Below are positions 60,021 to 64,000 of a stretch of 64,000 nucleotides of DNA, one piece after another. Made by a program: the position numbers and the translations under genes. Under the pieces are notes generated by a model. It was not told the DNA's origin. It made no database searches and saw only the letters and a program-made list of their open reading frames with translations. Position 1 is the stretch's first letter. Each line of letters starts with the position of its first letter. The DNA lies in the NCBI GenBank assembly GCA_021325635.1, contig JAJPGV010000046.1:1-64000 (forward strand). The letters run 5' to 3'. This DNA is from Chloroflexota bacterium. Lineage in GTDB: Bacteria; Chloroflexota; JAJPGV01.

Positions 60021-61217
60021 TTGAGCAGACATCGACGCGGCTTCGGCGAGGGTTCGATCTATCAATCGGGCGAAGGCTGGCGAGGGTCAATCAGCCTCGG
60101 CAACGGCAAGCGCGAGTACTTTCGCGGTCGCACTCGTGCCGACGTAGCGGCGCAGATACGCATCCGGCAGGCAGAGATCGAGGACAACTTGCCGCGCAAA
60201 GACAAGAATCTGAGGCTTGCTAAGTACCTCGATCGGTGGCTTGACGCCGTCAAACCGCCGCGTCTGCGTATGTCCACGTGGCGCGGATATGAGTCGTGGA
60301 CACGCGGAAAGCTGATTCCCGCGCTGGGGCACCACCCATTAGTGGCGCTCACCCCAAGCGATGTCGAAAAATTCCTGACCGACGAGATCGCGGCCGGCCT
60401 CGCGCCGCGTTCTGCAAGCCACATGCGCGCAATCCTTCGAGCCGCGCTCGCTCAAGCCGTTAGAGACGGGCTAATTCTTCGCAACGTCGCGCAGCTCGCC
60501 AAGCTGCCGGCCAAACCGCCAGCGGCCGAGATCGAGCCGCTCACGCCGGCAGAAACAGGCATCCTGCTTGATGCCATCAAGGGAAATCGGCTTGAGGCGC
60601 TCTACCTGCTCTCGCTTGCGACAGGCATCCGGCAAGGCGAGGCGCTCGGCCTCTGTTGGGACTGCGTTGATCTCGATGCCGGGCTCGTCCACATTCGCCG
60701 CACGCTCTACCGTGACAGTCGAGCGAAGTCGTTTCAACTCAACGAGACGACGAAAACCGCGCGCAGCCGGCGAACGCTGCCGTTGCCGGCAACCGTCAAG
60801 ATCGCCCTACAGCATCACCTAGAGGCGCAGGGCTTCGAGCAAAAGGCCGTCGCCGCGACTGCCGAGCTTCCCGCATCGGAACGGCCGAAGGGCAAGCGAT
60901 CCGAATGGGCGAACGATTGGGGGCTCGTGTTCGCGACAGACGAGGGCGCGCCGCTACATGCTTCGACGGTTACTCATGACTTCCAAGAGCTACTCGCCAG
61001 CCTCGGGCTACCGCGCAAGCGTTTCTATGATCTGCGCCATCAATGCGCTTCATTCCTGATTGCCGAGGGCGCCGAGCTTCGAGACGTAATGGAGCAGCTC
61101 GGGCACAGCCAGATCAGCCTAACGGCGAACGTCTACGGGCACTTATTTGATGAGCGCAAACGCGAGCTTGCCGATCTCATGGACGACAAGTTGCGCGCGC
61201 TTAGCGGAAGCGCTTAG
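60021..61217 (+). CDS. int: Tyrosine-type site-specific integrase
   Basis: Cuts and rejoins DNA at the 44-bp att core in tRNA-Thr. 398 residues. The N-terminal arm-binding domain is GSIYQSGEGWRGSISLGNGK; a SAM-like core-binding domain spans about 65-170. The catalytic domain has the first Arg in ATGIRQGEALGL, R-H in FYDLRHQCAS (the usual His before D is Tyr), His in EQLGHSQISLT, and the nucleophile Tyr in ANVYGHL. The start is a TTG. It reads toward the intact tRNA end of the element. Confidence 0.95.
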   Translation: MSRHRRGFGEGSIYQSGEGWRGSISLGNGKREYFRGRTRADVAAQIRIRQAEIEDNLPRKDKNLRLAKYLDRWLDAVKPPRLRMSTWRGYESWTRGKLIPALGHHPLVALTPSDVEKFLTDEIAAGLAPRSASHMRAILRAALAQAVRDGLILRNVAQLAKLPAKPPAAEIEPLTPAETGILLDAIKGNRLEALYLLSLATGIRQGEALGLCWDCVDLDAGLVHIRRTLYRDSRAKSFQLNETTKTARSRRTLPLPATVKIALQHHLEAQGFEQKAVAATAELPASERPKGKRSEWANDWGLVFATDEGAPLHASTVTHDFQELLASLGLPRKRFYDLRHQCASFLIAEGAELRDVMEQLGHSQISLTANVYGHLFDERKRELADLMDDKLRALSGSA

Positions 61218-61699
61218 GACCAGATGGCCCGCTTCGCCGTTTCGGCGATAACGCCGACAAGTATCTCCTTGAAGCCTTCGCCAACGGCGGGGCCGACCTT
61301 GTTAAAAATACGCTTCACTCGTCCAACTGCCACGGGTGTCTTTGGAGTGCTCGCAACAAGGTCCGGTAGAGCGTCGCTTAACACTTGAGCATCGTCGGGC
61401 TCTAGCTCTTCTTTCGCCAGTTCGCGCGCTGCTTCTAGCTTGGCTTCGATCCACGGATACGCCTTGCCGCACTCATGGCAATGGTTCGGAGGCCGATAGC
61501 CAGCGTAGTAAAGCAATCCGCCGCCGCTTTGCTTTCCTCGGATGCCCTCATGGCAGTTTGGGCAAGCGGTGATGGTCGGCGCGCCGCAGTACTTGCAGTA
61601 CTTCTGCGATTTTTCGGGGAAGCGATCTAGCTCGCCGGTTACAGCATGGCCGTTCAAGCAGATCTGAGCGACGCCAAACCTAATAGGCATGAAGCTCAT
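61214..61699 (-). CDS. DUF2321 zinc-ribbon protein
   Basis: 161 residues. The family pattern is clear: FGVAQICLNGHAVTGE, then CKYCGAPTITACPNCHEGIRG and CHECGKAYPW, giving two or three zinc knuckles. A helical C-terminal half follows. The function is unknown. It converges on the integrase with a 4-base overlap and is the last gene before the attachment site, a usual cargo position. Confidence 0.85.
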   Translation of the reverse strand: MSFMPIRFGVAQICLNGHAVTGELDRFPEKSQKYCKYCGAPTITACPNCHEGIRGKQSGGGLLYYAGYRPPNHCHECGKAYPWIEAKLEAARELAKEELEPDDAQVLSDALPDLVASTPKTPVAVGRVKRIFNKVGPAVGEGFKEILVGVIAETAKRAIWS

Positions 61700-61720
61700 A
61701 GCGCGTATCCTATCTGAGAA

Positions 61721-61741
61721 TTGCTGCCGGAATTGCTGCCG
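61721..61741 (+). repeat. Possible integrase arm-type site, right copy
   Basis: TTGCTGCCGGAATTGCTGCCG, internally an imperfect 12-base tandem, matches 47636-47656 at 20 of 21 bases. Confidence 0.6.
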
Positions 61742-61747
61742 GTAGCC

Positions 61748-61786
61748 AAAATGGCCTCAGCCGAAAAGTTCGGTTGGGGCCATTTT
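61748..61786. terminator. Long hairpin terminator, likely for the tRNA-Thr transcript
   Basis: An 18-bp stem (61748-61765 with 61769-61786, including two G-U pairs) around a 3-base loop. Both outer ends are A4/T4 runs. On the minus strand it lies 16 bases downstream of the tRNA 3' end, so the element supplies the tRNA with a terminator. Confidence 0.85.
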
Positions 61787-61800
61787 CGTGCTCACAAAAC

Positions 61801-61844
61801 TGAGCCGACGGTCGGATTCGAACCGACGACCAATGGTTTACAAA
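61801..61844 (+). repeat. attR: 44-bp copy within the intact tRNA-Thr
   Basis: Identical to 47506-47549. It runs from three bases outside the tRNA's 3' end to the anticodon loop. Confidence 0.95.
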
Positions 61845-61875
61845 ACCATCGCTCTGCCAGCTGAGCTACGTCGGC
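61803..61875 (-). tRNA. tRNA-Thr (anticodon UGU)
   Basis: A full cloverleaf on the minus strand. The acceptor stem is GCCGACG with CGTCGGC, then the D-arm GCTC..GAGC. The anticodon stem ATGGT/ACCAT encloses loop TTTGTAA (anticodon TGT), and the T-arm is GTCGG-TTCGAAT-CCGAC. The discriminator is T; CCA is not encoded. Its 3' half is the integration site of the neighbouring element and is still perfect. Confidence 0.97.
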
Positions 61876-61891
61876 GAGGCTGACGGGACGC

Positions 61892-61897
61892 AGTATA
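61892..61897 (-). promoter_or_regulatory. -10 box of tRNA-Thr
   Basis: TATACT on the minus strand, 16 bases before the tRNA 5' end. No good -35 was found; the region upstream holds a GGGGC..GCCCC hairpin. Confidence 0.5.
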
Positions 61898-61935
61898 GCT
61901 TTGGGGCTCCGGCCCCCTCGGAGCGTGCGAGACTT

Positions 61936-63162
61936 GTGGGCGTGACCGGGCGAGAAGCGGCCATCCTGGCCGCCAAGCTGCCGGTGACCATGGTCACCTC
62001 GCGCGATCAGATGGATGCCGTGGTCGAATCCGTGCGCGCGGCGGGCCGCATGGCCGTCGACACCGAGTTCCTGCGCGAGAAGACCTACTTCGCCCAGCTC
62101 TGCCTCGCCCAGGTAGCCACACCTGAGCGCGTCTTCCTGGTCGACCCCATCAAGGGCGCCGACGTGAAGCGCCTGGGTGAGCTCGTGGCCGACCGATCGA
62201 TAGAGGTGGTGCTGCACGCGGGCTGGCAGGACCTGCAGCTCTTCTATCAGCTCGGCGGGCAAGCACCCACCCGCGTGTTCGACGTGCAGCTGGCCGCCGG
62301 CTTCGCCGGGCTCAGCGCTTCGCTCGGCTACGGCCGGCTCATGGAGGAATTGCTCGGCGTCACCTTGGAGAAGGGCGAAGCCTACACCGATTGGTGCCGG
62401 CGGCCGCTCACCGAACGGCAGCTCAGCTACGCGGCCGACGACGTTCGCTACCTGCTGCCGGCCGCGGACATCCTGCAGCAGAAGCTGGCGGACCTGGGCC
62501 GCGCCGAATGGGTGGCCGAAGAGATGCGCTGGCTGGAGGAGGACGAGGCCTACGCCACCGACGAGGAGGCCTGGCGCAAGGTCTCCGGGCAGGGCACGTT
62601 GTCTCCGCGCCAGGCGACCATCCTGCGGGAGCTGGCACGCTGGCGCGAGGATACCGCCGCTGCGCGCGACGTGCCGCGCGGCTGGCTGGTGAAGGACGCC
62701 ACCCTGGTCGAGATTGCGCGCCGCGCCCCGGCCAGCGTGCGCGAGCTGCGCACCATCCGCGGCTTCGACGCGCGCGAGGCCGAGCGATCGGGCCAGGCCA
62801 TCCTGGACGCCATCGAGCGCGGCAAGGTGGCGCCGTCGGTCAAGCGTTCGGCCCCGCCGAACCACAACGTGGTGACGCGTGCCCGCATGGTGGCCGGGCT
62901 GGCCGACGCCGTCCTGCGCATGCGGGCGGAGGAGGCGGGCATCGCTCCCGAGCTCGTGGGCACCCGCTCCGATCTGGATGCCCTGCTGGTGGCCGTCCTC
63001 AGCGGCCGGAACGGCAGCGAAGCCAGCGATCTGCGGCTGCTGAGCGGCTGGCGCCGTTCGCTGGCCGGCGAGGCCATCGTCGCCCTGGTCCGAGGCGAGT
63101 GCGCCTTGCGCGTCGTGGACCATGCCCCCTACGTGGAAGAGATCCCGCTCCCACCGGCCTAA
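61936..63162 (+). CDS. rnd: Ribonuclease D with C-terminal HRDC domains
   Basis: A 3'-5' exoribonuclease that trims tRNA 3' ends. 408 residues. DEDDy motifs are Asp/Glu in AVDTEFLREKTYF (Exo I), Asp in VVLHAGWQDLQLF (Exo II), and Tyr/Asp in LSYAADDVRYL (Exo III). Two HRDC-like helical domains follow (about 215-290 and 315-390). It starts at GTG 61936, or GTG 61942. It diverges from the tRNA-Thr gene. Confidence 0.95.
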   Translation: MGVTGREAAILAAKLPVTMVTSRDQMDAVVESVRAAGRMAVDTEFLREKTYFAQLCLAQVATPERVFLVDPIKGADVKRLGELVADRSIEVVLHAGWQDLQLFYQLGGQAPTRVFDVQLAAGFAGLSASLGYGRLMEELLGVTLEKGEAYTDWCRRPLTERQLSYAADDVRYLLPAADILQQKLADLGRAEWVAEEMRWLEEDEAYATDEEAWRKVSGQGTLSPRQATILRELARWREDTAAARDVPRGWLVKDATLVEIARRAPASVRELRTIRGFDAREAERSGQAILDAIERGKVAPSVKRSAPPNHNVVTRARMVAGLADAVLRMRAEEAGIAPELVGTRSDLDALLVAVLSGRNGSEASDLRLLSGWRRSLAGEAIVALVRGECALRVVDHAPYVEEIPLPPA

Positions 63163-63176
63163 GCCAGCGACTCCGG

Positions 63177-63920
63177 CTAGGATTCCGCTGAGGCTGCGCT
63201 TCGGCGCCGCCACAGGTCGTACAGGACGATCGAGCCGGCCACGGCGGCGTTGAGCGACTCGACCTGCCCTCGCGACGGTAGGCTCACCAGCAGGTCGCAG
63301 CGCTTCTTGACCAGCTGGCTCAGCCCGGAGCCTTCGGACCCCACGACCAGTGCCAGGCTGGCGGTGGCATCGAGCTGCCAATAGGGCTCTGCCGCCCGCT
63401 GGTCGAGCCCAGCCACCCACACGTGCTGCCGCTGCAGCTGCTCGATGGCCTGCACCAGGTTGGACACCTCGATCATCAGCAGGTGCTCCACGGCCCCGGC
63501 CGAGGCCTTGGACACCGCGGGCGTAATTCCGGCCGCCCGCCGGCTGGGGAAAATGACGCCGTGCGCGCCCACGGCATCCGCCGTTCGCAGCAGCGTGCCG
63601 AAATTCTGCGGATCCTGCAGGTGATCCAGGAGGAGCAGCAGCGGCGGCTCGCCGCGCCGCCGGGCCAGCGCCAGGGCCTCGTCGATAGTCGCCGCGGCGC
63701 GATCCGGCAGCTCCACGGCGATACCCTGGTGATTGCCACCGTGCGCCACGCGATCCAGAATGGCCCGGCCCACCTGCTGGGTAACGACGCCGCGGGCGCT
63801 GGCCTGGGCGACCAGGAACTGGATCTCGCGGGCGTGGTCGTCGGCGTAGAGCAGCCGATCGACGGGCTGCCCGGCAGCGAGCACTTCTCGCACCGGGTTA
63901 CGGCCATAGACCAGGCGCAC
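63177..63920 (-). CDS. rlmB: 23S rRNA 2'-O-ribose methyltransferase RlmB (TrmH/SpoU family)
   Basis: Methylates a conserved G of 23S rRNA (G2251 in E. coli) with SAM. 247 residues. The N-terminal substrate-binding domain opens VYGRNPVREVLAAG. The SPOUT knot carries LLLDHLQDPQNFGTLLRTAD (motif 1), VVGSEGSGLSQLV (motif 2) and SLPSRGQVESLNAAVAGSI (motif 3). The start is a GTG. The 80 bases further upstream to the window edge hold only a possible end of another leftward gene (stop at 63983-63985). Confidence 0.95.
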   Translation of the reverse strand: MRLVYGRNPVREVLAAGQPVDRLLYADDHAREIQFLVAQASARGVVTQQVGRAILDRVAHGGNHQGIAVELPDRAAATIDEALALARRRGEPPLLLLLDHLQDPQNFGTLLRTADAVGAHGVIFPSRRAAGITPAVSKASAGAVEHLLMIEVSNLVQAIEQLQRQHVWVAGLDQRAAEPYWQLDATASLALVVGSEGSGLSQLVKKRCDLLVSLPSRGQVESLNAAVAGSIVLYDLWRRRSAASAES

Positions 63921-64000
63921 AGGCTAGTGGCGCCGGCCTAGCCGGCCAGGCAGCCACAAGCCTTGGCCGAAGCGCACGAGCCTCAGTTCTCGGACGGCTC

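Larger units (their letters stand above)
47506..61844 (+). mobile_element. Phage-derived integrative element in tRNA-Thr(UGU)
   Basis: 14.3 kb bracketed by a perfect 44-bp direct repeat that equals the 3' part of the tRNA-Thr gene. Contents, left to right, are a RelA/SpoT-domain gene, small unknowns, a CI-like repressor, a rightward run with S49 protease, zincin, excisionase-like HTH, an iteron-bearing gene and a tape-measure gene, then HTH, membrane protein, tyrosine integrase and DUF2321. The left 3 kb looks visibly more A+T-rich than the chromosome. Terminase, portal and capsid genes were not recognised. Confidence 0.93.

Noticed and set aside
61792-63420. 542-codon frame antisense to ribonuclease D
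   Set aside because: Covers the tRNA gene and the rnd and rlmB genes in the wrong frame; composition is typical of a GC-rich shadow frame.

Overview
The window is 64 kb of GC-rich bacterial chromosome carrying one integrated, phage-derived element. No rRNA gene is present, so taxonomy is inferred from gene content. A CIRCE-regulated groES-groEL pair, a type III pantothenate kinase gene overlapping coaBC, a sedolisin/beta-helix giant with Thr-Ala-Pro linkers, an adenylate cyclase with a DUF5939-like region, and frequent GTG/TTG starts fit a Chloroflexota-like or related soil Terrabacteria genome (inference, moderate confidence).

Chromosomal left part (1-47.5 kb). 1-3.4 kb: groEL (cut by the window edge), groES with promoter and CIRCE operator, then coaX-coaBC for coenzyme A. 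3.4-7.5 kb: an XRE/zinc-ribbon regulator, an OpgC-type membrane acyltransferase coupled to a secreted esterase, and DUF72. 7.5-20.3 kb: mutS, cyclophilin, a thioredoxin-like membrane protein, a six-hairpin glycosidase, phosphoglycerate mutase, RidA, a VOC protein, an orphan FliL-like protein, ChrA, a class II aldolase and a family III CoA-transferase. 20.3-27 kb: an adenylate cyclase, then a compact divergent cluster (amidohydrolase + class II aldolase one way, two heme-oxygenase-fold metalloenzyme candidates the other way, and a facing solute-binding lipoprotein) that looks like an uncharacterised catabolic or salvage pathway. 27-47.4 kb: an orphan histidine kinase, egtD-egtB for ergothioneine, 3-hydroxyanthranilate dioxygenase, adenosine deaminase, a metallo-beta-lactamase/receiver fusion, a PoxB-like ThDP enzyme, a 1.9-kilo-residue secreted sedolisin with a beta-helix, a second ChrA, DUF1360, DUF488, an ankyrin protein and small unknowns.

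Integrated element (47,506-61,844). A perfect 44-bp direct repeat, made of the 3' part of tRNA-Thr(UGU), brackets 14.3 kb. The intact tRNA is at the right end, with a tyrosine integrase nearby. The left end holds accessory genes, including an alarmone-synthetase-like (RelA/SpoT domain) gene, a CI-like repressor and small membrane and zinc proteins. The middle has a rightward operon-like run: an unknown 414-residue protein, a coiled-coil protein, an S49 protease, a small zincin, an excisionase-like HTH protein, an HTH protein whose gene contains seven 7-bp iterons, and a tape-measure protein preceded by a coupled small gene. No terminase, portal or major capsid protein could be recognised. It is therefore either a decayed prophage or an unusual phage satellite/tail-bearing element.

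Right flank (61.8-64 kb): ribonuclease D directly beside the tRNA gene, and the 23S rRNA 2'-O-methyltransferase rlmB.
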